A DNA stretch of 64,000 nt from Bathymodiolus brooksi (GCA_963680875.1 OY804579.1:14647506-14711505), one strand, 5' to 3'; positions 40,101-47,805 are shown, counted from the stretch's first letter. Notes: generated by a model from the letters alone, not told the origin. Numbers and translations are program-made.

Positions 40101-41237
40101 CGGGTAAATCAAAGACTTTAAAACTGGTATTTGTTGCTTCTCCGCTAAGCACGCAGCATTAAGGAGAAAGAGCAGACTGATTGGCTCGGAATCAGGATAA
40201 TGTGTCCAAGTGGGGTGACATGTCTATCCGAATACTGTTGTTTCAGTGAGCTAACACTATAAAAATCCAACTAAGTGTGTTGGTATAGTACAAAGCAGAC
40301 CTCATCTTCATCATCATCTCATTGAAAATTAACTTGCTCTCGCCATGATATAGCTGAAAAATTGCTGAGTTGGCATTAAGCAACAATCACTTGCTTACTC
40401 ACTCACATTTATGATTGACAGTTGCTATAGTGACTTGGTTACATTGAACTACAGACTTTGTATTGTACATGTACATGTATTAAATGTGTTTTATATGTTG
40501 ACAGGTAGCCTGTATTGTTCATTCAGTGTTCATTGACACAGAAACAGATGCCATGTTTGTTCCAGGGAAGAACTTCCTGGTGACTAGGAAGGATATGAAG
40601 ATAGGATTCCCTTTGGGAGAACATTTTGTTGAATTGTTGTTTAATTTGTGTATACGTCTCAATGCCTATCATTTAGAGGATACAGAAAAAGCATTGTTCA
40701 GTGCTTTGGTGCTAATTTCTCCTGGTAGGTATTATTTTATGTATATAACATAGTATTCTTGATAAGAAATATAGATCTAATTGTAGAACAGTAATAATAG
40801 TGAACTTGTATTAAACCTCTACCTACCAAACTGACAAGAACATAATATTTTGCAGATATAAATGGTTCTCTGTAAGCATATTTAAATCAACATTAACATT
40901 GACTTTATTTATTTCAGATCGTCAAGGTTTTAGGCCACATAGGTCTGCAAATAGTGTTAAATAATTTCACAGAATTTTGACTTTATTTATTTCAGATCGT
41001 CAAGGTTTAAAGAAAAGAGACAACGTCAGTAAATTACAAGAACTGCTGATTCAATCTTTACAAACACAAGTTACGACTAGCCATCCAGACTACCTTGGGC
41101 TGTTTCCTAGACTTCTGATGAGTATCTCAAGTTTACGAGAACTTGGAGTTGAACATCGACGAATGCTAGAGACACTAAAAAATAAGATGAGTTTTGCCCA
41201 TGATTTATATGCAGAAACATTTGACCTGATATCATAA
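5985..41237 (+). CDS. Nuclear receptor gene, NR1-like, seven coding exons (genomic span)
   Basis: Encodes a predicted ligand-regulated transcription factor of 1,178 residues acting on DNA in the nucleus. Domains: Asn/Ser-rich A/B region 1-410; DNA-binding domain about 414-480, zinc ligands C414, C417, C431, C434 and C453, C459, C469, C472, P-box CEGCKG; C-terminal extension [19 protein letters not shown] about 482-500; very long Ser/Pro-rich hinge to about 900; ligand-binding domain to the end, with the signature [16 protein letters not shown] about 1000-1015 and an AF-2-like DLYAETFDL near the C-terminus. The six introns join in frame. The DBD extension and LBD signature resemble Rev-erb/E75/E78/ROR, but the second-finger spacing and N-terminus match none I can name. 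A mollusc-expanded NR1 group is my inference. Unlike Rev-erb, helix 12 appears present. Confidence 0.92.
7183..7290 (+). repeat. Exon 1 donor region tandemly duplicated, 34 bp x4
   Basis: The unit (GATAGTTACAACATCTAACA then GTAAGTCATAATAA) includes the last 20 nt of exon 1 and the first 14 nt of intron 1. GTAAGT sites occur at 7183, 7217, 7251 and 7285, exactly 34 bp apart. Only the first keeps the reading frame: use of any later one reads into TAA immediately after the first donor. Confidence 0.9.
7291..7981 (+). other. Rest of intron 1
   Basis: Unique AT-rich intronic sequence ending in AACTGTTTCAG, the acceptor of exon 2. No repeats or genes seen inside. Confidence 0.75.
7982..8088 (+). 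CDS. Nuclear receptor exon 2: first zinc finger
   Basis: A 107-nt exon encoding residues 400-435. It reads [18 protein letters not shown] and ACEGCK, with the four Cys ligands of finger one and most of the P-box recognition helix. It ends AAG|GTGAGT, phase 0. Nuclear receptor DBDs are often split at or near this point. The last 47 nt are the source of the 58-bp array that follows. Confidence 0.95.
8042..30572 (+). repeat. 58-bp array derived from exon 2 end plus 5' splice site, about 388 extra copies
   Basis: Each unit is 47 nt of exon 2 (from GATCCTCTGG to GTGTAAG) followed by 11 nt of intron (GTGAGTATTTT). The first copy is the exon itself; the last merges into unique intron at GTGAGTATTATTTG near 30572. 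22.5 kb divided by 58 gives about 388 copies. Most keep AAG|GTGAGT; some read GTGAAT or lose the GT (AAGATGAGT). Common variants change TATGGTGTG to TATGATGTG and GAAGGG to GAAAGG. 58 is not a multiple of three and the units contain stops, so no long frame exists. Rare short units occur (for example near 17101 and the GCATGTGCAAGTG variants). Confidence 0.97.
30573..30909 (+). other. Unique intron 2 sequence between the two arrays
   Basis: About 340 bp of AT-rich intron separating the 58-bp donor array from the 42-bp acceptor-side array. It probably represents the original intron body. Nothing else was identified. Confidence 0.7.
30910..32380 (+). repeat. 42-bp array at the 3' end of intron 2, about 35 copies
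   Basis: The unit is ATACACAGTAGAATGACAGA then AGATGTAATTGATGACTTTTAG. Each copy ends with TTGAT, which fits the branch-site consensus YTRAY, and then a short T-run and TAG, so it looks like a weak 3' splice site. The final copy runs straight into the real acceptor (GACTTTTATCTTCTGTAG at 32389). Copies are very similar, with ATAC/GTAC and GATGAC/GGTGAC alternations. 42 is a multiple of three, which gives a spurious 489-residue minus-strand frame. Confidence 0.93.
32390..32540 (+). CDS. Nuclear receptor exon 3: second zinc finger and T/A-box start
   Basis: Encodes residues 436-485, from [11 protein letters not shown] through [20 protein letters not shown] to LGMSRS. It provides the four Cys of finger two, with five residues between the first two (D-box FYGKN), and the RLQKC helix. 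The acceptor is CTTCTGTAG at 32389; the donor is GATCAG|GTATCT, where the last G starts the Ala codon completed in exon 4. The donor GTATCT is weaker than the other donors of this gene. Confidence 0.95.
32541..32849 (+). other. Start of intron 3
   Basis: Unique AT-rich intron sequence before two nested repeats. Includes a small near-duplicate phrase (AGACAGGGCC at about 32780 and 32808). Confidence 0.6.
32850..33215 (+). repeat. Interspersed repeat with two roughly 175-bp internal copies
   Basis: Opens TTATCCCCTTGCCAACGAAG, then TTTGTCCGGCTATC, GTTTTGGAGCTACAGC and ATGACAGGTAGTTGGACTT each occur twice about 175 bp apart. A related opening (CGCAACGAAGTTG after a C-run) starts the repeat at about 62903, so this is a dispersed family with its own internal duplication. 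No protein is encoded. Confidence 0.65.
33265..35597 (+). pseudogene. 5'-truncated LINE reverse transcriptase in intron 3
   Basis: The protein can be followed from [14 protein letters not shown] to the end KNNEKHT, but with a stop at 33411-33413, a frameshift near 34165, another near 35245 and a stop at about 35340. RT features seen: [46 protein letters not shown] and the catalytic box FADD ([11 protein letters not shown]). The C-terminus has [14 protein letters not shown] and a CPRC...HFLFNC zinc-knuckle-like motif. The apurinic endonuclease domain is absent. It is a dead non-LTR element in the sense orientation of the host gene; clade not determined. Confidence 0.9.
35598..36605 (+). mobile_element. 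3' UTR and tail of the intron 3 LINE
   Basis: Four imperfect copies of a roughly 170-210 bp segment carrying TCCTTTTAGCATCGACC and CCCCTGCATTTGAATAAC begin near 35718, 35889, 36077 and 36290. The element ends GGACAATAAAAATTCTTATT and then TCTTAT repeats at about 36605, a microsatellite-like tail typical of some LINEs. A related end is seen antisense at about 3785. Confidence 0.75.
36606..36969 (+). other. End of intron 3
   Basis: Unique AT-rich sequence ending TTATCTCATTTCAG, the acceptor of exon 4. Confidence 0.75.
36970..38420 (+). CDS. Nuclear receptor exon 4: C-terminal extension, long hinge, LBD start
   Basis: A 1,451-nt exon for residues 486-969. It begins [15 protein letters not shown], the basic extension after the DBD. 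A Ser/Pro/Asn-rich stretch of about 400 residues follows with many SP and SxP sites ([26 protein letters not shown]), probably disordered and a possible phosphorylation target. The last 80 residues ([16 protein letters not shown] to KQDVQLLFQ) look like LBD helix 1. The donor CAG|GTAGGT is phase 0 and an AT dinucleotide run follows it. A hinge this long is unusual for NR1 receptors. Confidence 0.92.
38421..39049 (+). other. Intron 4, first part
   Basis: Starts with the donor GTAGGT and an (AT)n run at about 38429-38446. The rest is unique AT-rich intron with no gene. Confidence 0.65.
39050..39302 (+). mobile_element. SINE family 2 in intron 4
   Basis: The head has a B-box-like GAGTTTGAATCCC. 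The body has GTGATAAAGTTTGTCAGTGA and CTCCGGGTACTCCAGTTTCC. The tail is GATATAGCTGAAATATTG and GTGGCATTAAACACCA. Relatives lie at 42121-42392 and, truncated, at 4690-4872. Overlapping small frames are not genes. Confidence 0.75.
39303..39440 (+). other. Intron 4 spacer
   Basis: Short unique AT-rich stretch between the SINE and the duplicated acceptor array. Confidence 0.5.
39441..39709 (+). repeat. Exon 5 acceptor tandemly duplicated, about nine copies
   Basis: The unit CTTTTTACAG|GATGAATTG plus GGGATATTTT includes both the polypyrimidine/AG acceptor and the first bases of exon 5. Regular 29-bp spacing is seen for the AG positions 39593, 39622, 39651, 39680 (mutated to GG) and the real one at 39709. 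Older, diverged copies end at about 39468, 39502, 39532 and 39565 and still show exon-like GGGAGAAATTTATTC. 29 is not a multiple of three, so adjacent sites are out of frame with one another. Confidence 0.9.
39710..39877 (+). CDS. Nuclear receptor exon 5: LBD helix 3-5 signature
   Basis: Residues 970-1025, [15 protein letters not shown] to LIKGGCFE, phase 0 at both ends. It contains the LBD signature [20 protein letters not shown], which resembles 'FAKxIPGFxxLxxxDQxxLLK' of NR1 receptors. The Lys of helix 3 and the Cys of GGCFE are in expected places. The donor GAG|GTCTGT is weak. The start at 39710 is chosen because the exon 4 frame continues only from there. Confidence 0.93.
39878..40042 (+). 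other. Intron 5, first part
   Basis: Unique intronic sequence from the donor GTCTGT up to the SINE. Confidence 0.6.
40043..40410 (+). mobile_element. tRNA-derived SINE family 1 in intron 5
   Basis: The head has TGGTGGTGTAATGGTTGGCG and the B-box-like GGTTAGAGCCC. The body has GCAGCATTAAGGAGAAAGAG and TGACATGTCTATCC. The tail is CCATGATATAGCTGAAAAAT and ends in TTGCTTACTCACTCAC. It is the clearest full-length copy in the window and defines the family. Confidence 0.85.
40505..40724 (+). CDS. Nuclear receptor exon 6: LBD middle
   Basis: Residues 1026-1098 plus one base, from [20 protein letters not shown] to SALVLISP. It covers the beta-turn region and helices 6-8 of the LBD ([20 protein letters not shown]). 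The acceptor TTGACAG joins GAG|GTA in phase 0; the donor CCTG|GTAGGT leaves one base completed by exon 7 to Asp. The '[13 protein letters not shown]' passage across the junction matches the 'lFxAvvLvsaDR' pattern of NR1 receptors. Confidence 0.93.
40725..40995 (+). repeat. Intron 6, with duplicated exon 7 acceptor
   Basis: The 30-bp segment GACTTTATTTATTTCAG followed by ATCGTCAAGGTTT occurs at 40901-40930 and again at 40979-41008, where it is the true acceptor and exon start. The copies are 78 bp apart, so splicing to the upstream one would add 78 nt: the phase is kept, but the added stretch contains in-frame stops. The rest of the intron is unique. Confidence 0.88.
40996..41237 (+). CDS. Nuclear receptor exon 7: LBD end, AF-2 and stop
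   Basis: Residues 1099-1178, (D)[14 protein letters not shown] to [11 protein letters not shown], stop TAA at 41235-41237. It has helices 9-12: [27 protein letters not shown] and the end LYAETFDL, which fits the hydrophobic-hydrophobic-x-Glu-hydrophobic AF-2 pattern. An AF-2 suggests the receptor can recruit coactivators; this is inferred from pattern only. Confidence 0.93.
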
Positions 41238-41457
41238 TATGTAGGTTTGTTACTGTTGGAAAACTACGTCGTAATTATTGTTGTCTATTCTTGTTGAAAT
41301 GTTGGCTGACATAATATGTCTTAAATTGTATCGTATCAATTTTTAAAGGAAATTAAGTTATTATATGTCTAGGTTAATGTATAGTGTATTAAATCATGTC
41401 AATAATGAAAATTTCATTTTACAAGGAATCATGCAATGATTTTAAAATTCTCCAGTC
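41238..41457 (+). other. Inferred 3' UTR of the nuclear receptor
   Basis: Unique AT-rich sequence after the stop. No AATAAA occurs before the 35-bp array; the first good ones are near 42376 (in a SINE) and 42516, so the array may lie in the 3' UTR. Not certain. Confidence 0.45.
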
Positions 41458-42022
41458 GGAATAACTTCTGAATTAACTTGAATGAGAGGGAGAGAATAAC
41501 TTCTGAATTAACTTGAATGAGAGGGAGAGAATAACTTCTGAATTAACTTGAATGAGAGGGAGAGAATAACTTCTGAATTAACTTGAATGAGAGGGAGAGA
41601 ATAACTTCTGAATTAACTTGAATGAGAGAGAGAGAATAACTTCTGAATTAACTTGAATGAGAGGGAGAGAATAACTTCTGAATTAACTTGAATGAGAGGG
41701 AGAGAATAACTTCTGAATTAACTTGAATGAGAGGGAGAGAATAACTTCTGAATTAACTTGAATGAGAGGGAGAGAATAACTTCTGAATTAACTTGAATGA
41801 GAGGGAGAGAATAACTTCTGAATTAACTTGAATGAGAGAGAGAGAATAACTTCTGAATTAACTTGAATGAGAGGGAGAGAATTACTTCTGAATTAACTTG
41901 AATGAGAGAGAGAGAATAACTTCTGAATTAACTTGAATGAGAGGGAGAGAATAACTTCTGAATTAACTTGAATGAGAGGGAGAGAATAACTTCTGAATTA
42001 ACTTGAATGAGACAGAGAGGGA
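41458..42022. repeat. 35-bp minisatellite, about 16 copies
   Basis: The unit is GAATAACTTCTGAATTAACT then TGAATGAGAGGGAGA. Copies are almost identical; GAGAGG/GAGAGA changes are the main variants. It begins about 220 bp after the receptor stop codon. Confidence 0.95.
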
Positions 42023-42120
42023 GAGACAGTGTGTCTCATCCTGATTTCTGAAACTTTAATGAATAAGATATGTTAATATCCATGCAATATATTAGTTTCC
42101 AGGATCCCAATAGGTAGTTA

Positions 42121-42392
42121 GGGCCCGGGTGGCTCAATGAGTTAGGTAGTTGGATTTACCTAACAACTCATACAAGCCTATCACCTATATGGCGTGGGTT
42201 CGTGCCCGGCTTTGTAACTTACAAAAAGGGTGCACTCGACTCCCAGCTGCAAGTGATAAAGTTTACCAGTTGCTTGCCCATGGTCGGTGGTTCTCTCCGG
42301 GTACTCCGGCTTCTTCCACCACTAAAACTGGTTGCCATGATATAGCTGAAATTTTGCTGAAAGTGGTGTTAAACACAATAAATCAACCCAAT
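42121..42392 (+). mobile_element. SINE family 2
   Basis: The head GGGCCCGGGTGGCTCAATGA and GGTTCGTGCCC look like tRNA A- and B-box regions. The body has GATAAAGTTTACCAGTTGC and CTCCGGGTACTCCGGC. The tail is GCCATGATATAGCTGAAATT and TGGTGTTAAACAC. This is the best copy of the family. The 82-residue frame across it is not a gene. A C-run and CA-run simple repeat follows at 42410-42437. Confidence 0.8.
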
Positions 42393-42437
42393 AGGTAGTT
42401 ACTAGTATTCCCCCCCCCCCCCCACACACACACACAA

Positions 42438-43397
42438 AGGTTAATCATGTCTTCCAGGTAAAAGGTTTTTCTCCCTTCTCTTGTATGAAAATGAATTAAC
42501 TACAGATTATGTAGAAATAAAAGACAGATGAATATGTATGATAATTTTAGAACTTTTCGGGAGGAAAATAAATTACTATAGTAATCAAGTTATAAATTTC
42601 TAGACTATGTTTAAATGGGAAAGTTTCTTTTTAATTTTCATGAAAATGAACGACAACATAAACATGGACAGGACAGTAGCAGGTGTGAATACTAAGAGTT
42701 AGCAGACAACTAGCAAAAAAAGACAGTTAGAAGCCATTTGTTAAAGACAATTACCTTTCGGACAAACCAATCATGATTGATTCTTCTAACAGATTTAATA
42801 TCAATCTAAGCAATTAAGCAGTATTTGTTTTTAATTTACACCTTATAAATGAACAAAATATCTTTAATATCACCATCAATATAAAAAATGTAATCAGTTT
42901 TTTTTTATCATGGAGGGGGGGTTTTTGTCCTAGGGAGGCTTTTGTCCGGGTGACTTTTGTCCTGTTCCAATCAATTAGTCATATCTAAGTAAAAAATGCT
43001 ATTGTTTTTTTAAACCCTAAATATATTTCATATTGCATAAATTACAAAAAAAGCAGAAATTTGCAGAATTTATACAAAATTGATATTCAGAGTGTTCAGG
43101 ACCATCATGCCACCAAAATTGATATCCTTAAATTAATGTTCTTCACAGTAATAAAGACTTGTCCTGTTACACAAGCTAACAGATGTTGTTTTATCCATTA
43201 AGGTTGTATGCAGTAATTCTTTAAGAATAATTGGGATTATATAGAATACAGCAACTAATTAAGCCATTTTTCTTGTTGTTTTAGCTTAATATGGAATCCA
43301 TGATACAGCATGAACGAGAAAATATTTTACATTTTTATAATACTTTGTTGTTTATCACTTAACTATACATTTGTACTTCAATCTAATGTACATAAGT
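42438..43397. other. Unique AT-rich intergenic sequence
   Basis: No gene, RNA or clear repeat recognised. Contains AATAAA at 42516 that could serve as a polyadenylation signal for the upstream gene. Confidence 0.4.
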
Positions 43398-43793
43398 ATA
43401 CTGGTTGAGGTATTGTTTAATATAGTTTTCATGATTTTATGAGTTTTTCACCAGGGAGCCAAAACAAAATTCTTTGGTAATCTCAGAACCTCTATTTTAG
43501 GTTCAATTCTTTTGGCACTATGCTTTCACTAAGTCTCTAATCAAAAAGCCAGTGAGTACAAATTAGTTGCGACTAGTTGGGGTATTTCTTAACATAGTTA
43601 TCATGATTTTATACACTGTATAAGCATACTTGTTGCCAAATTGTTGGGGTATTGTTTAACATAGTTTTTGACGAGGAAACCCAAAAAACCTCTATGGCGC
43701 TCTCAGACCTTCTATTTCAATACTTTTGGCAATATGCTTCCACTAGACTTCTAATCAAAAGAGCAGTGAGCATACATTGATTGTGACTAGCAA
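43398..43793. repeat. Diverged direct duplication of about 180 bp
   Basis: Two copies (about 43398-43580 and 43623-43793) share GGTATTGTTTAA(T/C)ATAG, CTCAGA(A)CCT, CTTTTGGCA(C/A)TATGCTT and TCTAATCAAAA. The source is unknown; no protein is encoded. Confidence 0.6.
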
Positions 43794-43836
43794 AAGCGAG
43801 TACTGGTAACCTCTAGGAATATAAAATCTTATCTTA

Positions 43837-44224
43837 CTATAGTGCTACCAGTACAATACAGACTACAGTAGAATTGGAGTACCACCAGTATGTTTACTTA
43901 CTATAGTGCTACCAGTACAATACAGACTACAGTAGAATTGGAGTACCACCAGTATGTTTACTTACTATAGTGCTACCAGTACAATACAGACTACAGTAGA
44001 ATTGGAGTACCACCAGTATGTTTACTTACTATAGTGCTACCAGTACAATACAGACTACAGTAGAATTGGAGTACCACCAGTATGTTTACTTACTATAGTG
44101 CTACCAGTACAATACAGACTACAGTAGAATTGGAGTACCACCAGTATGTTTACTTACTATAGTGCTACCAGTACAATACAGACTACAGTAGAATTGGAGT
44201 ACCACCAGTATGTTTACTTACTAT
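43837..44224. repeat. 64-bp minisatellite, six identical copies
   Basis: The unit starts TACTATAGTGCTACCAGTAC and ends CCAGTATGTTTACT. The copies appear identical, so the expansion or homogenisation is recent. Confidence 0.95.
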
Positions 44225-44427
44225 AAAGGATTTTTTTTTCTGGTTTTTAACCCCTGTAAATGTTTAGCCAGGTTTGATTGAAATCTTAATTATTTTCAAT
44301 AACTATGCAATGACTACAGACATGTAATACTAATATCATCATAAATACTTCACATTATGTAAAATCTTTGATGCATACATGTATACATGTGATCTTTTGA
44401 AAATGACTGAGAGTGAGATCTAGCAAA

Positions 44428-44511
44428 TTTAAAAGGGAGATTGTGCCTGTTAAGAGGGAGATTAGTCCCTTTAAGAGGGTGATTGGACCCTGTAAGAGGG
44501 CAATTCCTCAA
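44428..44511. repeat. 21-bp degenerate repeat, four copies
   Basis: The unit AAGAGGGAGATTNNNCCCTTT recurs every 21 bp with drift. In one frame it gives a 7-residue peptide repeat, but the frame is short and not supported as a gene. Confidence 0.7.
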
Positions 44512-44535
44512 AAGCTTATCATATTTATTTACATT

Positions 44536-44600
44536 CACCATGATATAGCTGAAATATTGCTGAAAATGGTGTTAAATACCAAAAAATCAATCAATCAATA
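44536..44600 (+). mobile_element. SINE tail fragment
   Basis: CACCATGATATAGCTGAAAT, TGGTGTTAAATACC and then CAATCAATCAAT: only the shared SINE 3' tail is left. Confidence 0.6.
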
Positions 44601-44994
44601 TTTATTTACAAAGGTCAAATTAATATAAGTCTGCATAATATGGCATATTATTAGGATAGTATTTAACAAAGTAAAACCCAATCTGGGAAGATTTAAAGAT
44701 ATGTGATAACTTTTTAATTACCAGGAAATTTATACAACTTTAGAACAAGGTCTATGATTAGCTTAATGAGGTGTCAAATAAATTAATTTGACTATGAAAG
44801 CACAAATTATTGATAAATTATATAAATTGATTGAATGTGTTTTACACTGGAGTTTTCAACCACAGCTATTGGAACCATTTCTTTTATTGCTAAAAGTTAT
44901 TGTAATTAGAATAATAATTTTTGGATGATGTAATAAATACCCTATTATGTATCTCTTTCATCACATCTTTATATTAAATTCTAAATATTATAAT
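44601..44994. other. Unique AT-rich sequence
   Basis: Nothing recognised between the SINE tail and the 28-bp array. Confidence 0.4.
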
Positions 44995-45440
44995 TCAGTA
45001 GACCTTATCATCAGATTGCAATTCAGTAGACCTTATCATCAGATTGCAATCCAATAGATATTATCATCAGATTGCAATCCAGTAGACCTTATCATCAGAT
45101 TGCAATCCAGTAGACCTTATCATCAGATTGCAATCCAATAGATATTATCATCAGATTGCAATCCAGTAGACCTTATCATCAGATTGCAATTCAGTAGATC
45201 CTATCATCAGATTGCAATCCAGTAGACCCTATCATCAGATTGCAATTCAGTAGACCTTATCATCAGATTGCAATTCAATCGACCCTATCATCAGATTGCA
45301 ATTCAGTAGACCTTATCATCTAGTTGCAATTCAGTAAACCCTATCATCAGATTGCAATCCAGTAGACCCTATCATCAGATTGTAATTCAATAGACCTTAT
45401 CATCAGATTGCAATTCAATAGACCCTATCATCAGATTCAG
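44995..45440. repeat. 28-bp minisatellite, about 16 copies
   Basis: The unit is ATCAGATTGCAATTCAGTAG plus ACCTTATC, with ATCC/ATTC and CCTTA/CCCTA variants. Each unit carries the palindrome ATTGCAAT when the TTC form is present. Confidence 0.93.
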
Positions 45441-45555
45441 TTATATGGTTCATATTTTTTTATAATAATGTATATGTTGCTTCTTATAAAGAATGCTGTC
45501 ATTTATTATGTCTTGTCTGAAACATTTCAATGATTAGTATGTATTTATTTGATCT

Positions 45556-45725
45556 CATAGGGATCATCTCAAAGTATATATATTTATTATGTCTTGTAGG
45601 GATCATCTCAGAAGTATATATTTATTATGTCTTGTAGGGATCATCTCAGAAGTATATATTTATTATGTCTTGTAGGGATCATCTCAGAAGTATATATTTA
45701 TTATGTCTTGTAGGGATCATCTTAT
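45556..45725. repeat. 38-bp repeat, four to five copies
   Basis: The unit is GTATATATTTATTATGTCTT then GTAGGGATCATCTCAGAA. The first and last copies are diverged. CTTGTAG|GG resembles an acceptor, but no exon could be tied to it. Confidence 0.85.
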
Positions 45726-45974
45726 AAATATGTATGCAATTTCTAAGCTTTCTGAACTGGATACTGAGTTTTAGTCTCTGTGATTAAAACTTGCATAAAA
45801 AGATAATAAGGTATCCCTTCAGTACTGTGGTGCTTGCTTTTTCAATACAAAATTAATTTTGTTGTAGTAACTGTAGAAGTGCTTTTGAGATGATCCTTCG
45901 ACCGTGTTTCGTAAATGTTTTTTGATTGTTGTAGAATATTTATGTATGTTATGCTACTGAAATTGGTGCATTTT
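45726..45974. other. Unique spacer
   Basis: Short unique sequence before the Helitron-like element; nothing recognised. Confidence 0.4.
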
Positions 45975-45975
45975 T

Positions 45976-47437
45976 AGCTCACCTTGCCAAAGGCAATGTG
46001 AGCTTTTGCCATCACTTTGCGTCTGTCGTCCGTCGTCTGTTAACTTTTCACATTTTAATCTTCTCCTCTGAAACCCCTCAGCCAAAGGAAGTGAAAGTTA
46101 GTAGGAAGCATCTATGGAAGGTCCTCTCTAAAGATTGCTCATTTTGTCCCGATCCATTAACAAACATGGCTGCCATAGGCAATTCTTGTTTCTGATTGGC
46201 CAATTTTTTTAAATCTTCTCCTCTGAAACCACTTGGCCAAATGAACCGAAACTTGGTAGGGAGCATCTATGGAAGGTCCTCTATAAAGATTGCTCATTTC
46301 GTCCCGATCCGTTAACAAACATGGCCACCACAGGCAATTCTTGTTTCTGATTGGTTAATTTATAAAAAATCTTCTCCTCTGAAACTGCTTTGCCAAATGA
46401 ATCGAAACTTGGTAGGAAGTATCCTTGGAAGGTTTTCTATAAAAATTTCTCATTTAGTTCCGATCCGTTAACAAACATGGCCACCACAGACAATTCTTGT
46501 TTCTGATTGGTTGATTTCTAAAAAATCGTCTCCTCTAAAACCGCTTTGCCAAATGAATCGAAACTTGTTAGGAGGCATCCTTGGAAGGTCCTCTATAAAT
46601 ATTGCTCATGTCGTTCCGATCCATTTACAAACATGGCCACCATAGGCAATTCTTGTTTCTGATTAGCAGATTTTTAAAAATCTTCTCCTGTGAAACCGCT
46701 TTGCCAAATGAGTCGAAACCTGGTAGGAAGCATCTATGGCAGGTCATCTATAAAGATTGCTCATTTCGTCCCGATCCATTAACAAACATGGCCACCACAG
46801 GCAATTCTTGTTTCTGATTGGTTGATTTCTAAAGAATCTTCTCCTCTGTAACTGCTCGGCCAAATGAATCGAAATTTGGTAGGAAGCATCCTTGGAAGGT
46901 CCTCAATAAATATGCTCATTTATTTCCGATCCGTTAACAAACATGGCCACCACAGGCAATTCTTGTTTCTGATTGGTTGATTTCTAAAACAATTGTCTCC
47001 TCTGAAATCGCTTTGCCAAATGAATCGAAACTTGGTAGGAAGCATCTATGGAAGGTCCTCTATAAATATTGCTGATTTAGTTCTGATCCATTAACAAATA
47101 TGGCCACCACTGGCAATTCTTGTTTCTGATTGGTTGATTTCTAAAAAATCTTCTTCTCTGAAACCGCTTTGCCAAATGAATCAAAACTTGGTAGGAAGCA
47201 TCCTTGGAAGGTCATCTATAAAGATTGTGCATTTAGTTCCCATCCGTTAATAAACATGGCCGCCACAGGCCATTCTTGTTTCTGATTGGTCGATATTCTA
47301 AAAAATCTTCTTCTCTGTAACTGCTTAGCCAAATGAACCGAAACTTGGTGGGAAGCACCTATGGAAGGTTCTGTATTAAGTTTCCTCATAGTAAAATGAA
47401 AGGTGAGCGACACAGGCTCAGCCCACTGAGCCTCTAG
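45976..47437 (+). mobile_element. Helitron-like non-autonomous element with a 156-bp internal repeat
   Basis: The 5' end is a near-perfect hairpin: AGCTCAC at 45976 pairs with GTGAGCT ending at 46004. The interior has about nine copies of a 156-bp unit, recognisable by ACAAACATGGCCACCACAGG near 46160, 46316, 46472, 46629, 46784, 46939, 47095 and 47251. The 3' end has AGGTGAGC, complementary to the 5' GCTCACCT, then an 8-bp hairpin AGGCTCAG-CCCA-CTGAGCCT and terminal CTAG followed by T. A 3' hairpin just before CTRR is the mark of Helitrons, and central tandem repeats are known in bivalve Helitron-like elements. No helicase is encoded. Small frames inside are repeat translations. Confidence 0.7.
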
Positions 47438-47689
47438 TTTTCATAATGTAATTAAGAGGTTTTTTTTACCATGTTTTAAACTAAATTTAGAGTTTTATTT
47501 AAATTTATTTTATAGTAGAATTTAAAAGAATTCTTTTTTTTTCTTGCCTTTTCTTCTGGGAACAATAGGAAAACTGGAGGATTTGTCAAAGAATTCTATG
47601 ACTTCATTGAATAGGCAGGCCACTCTTCAGACCCATGATAGTCTGCTATATATATATACGTTTGAAAACAGTGTTAGAATTAGATTTTT
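47438..47689. other. AT-rich spacer
   Basis: Poly-T tracts and unique sequence; no gene recognised. Confidence 0.4.
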
Positions 47690-47805
47690 GAGCTGTCAAA
47701 TTTTGTTCTTCCCTCGACGGGATTTGAACTCACACCATTAATACACTGCAGCACCAATCGCTTAGCCTTATGTCCAGTGCCCTAGACCACATCCGCCCCA
47801 TAAAA
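47690..47805 (-). mobile_element. tRNA-like SINE head fragment, antisense
   Basis: On the minus strand it reads GGGGCGGATGTGGTCTAGGG and, later, GTGTGAGTTCAAATCCCGTC, an A-box-like start and a B-box-like end, but with too much sequence between for a working tRNA. Probably the head of another SINE. Confidence 0.45.

Noticed and set aside
40043..40120. Functional tRNA gene
   Set aside because: The A- and B-box-like words are there, but the sequence continues into a SINE body shared with two other copies and no intact cloverleaf was apparent.
45556..45725. Extra 3' splice site array (CTTGTAG|GG in each 38-bp unit)
   Set aside because: No exon with a coding frame or homology could be attached, and it is 4 kb beyond the receptor stop codon.
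46078..47413. Several 60-70-residue frames on both strands
   Set aside because: They fall at the same place in each 156-bp unit of the Helitron-like element and are not conserved as protein.
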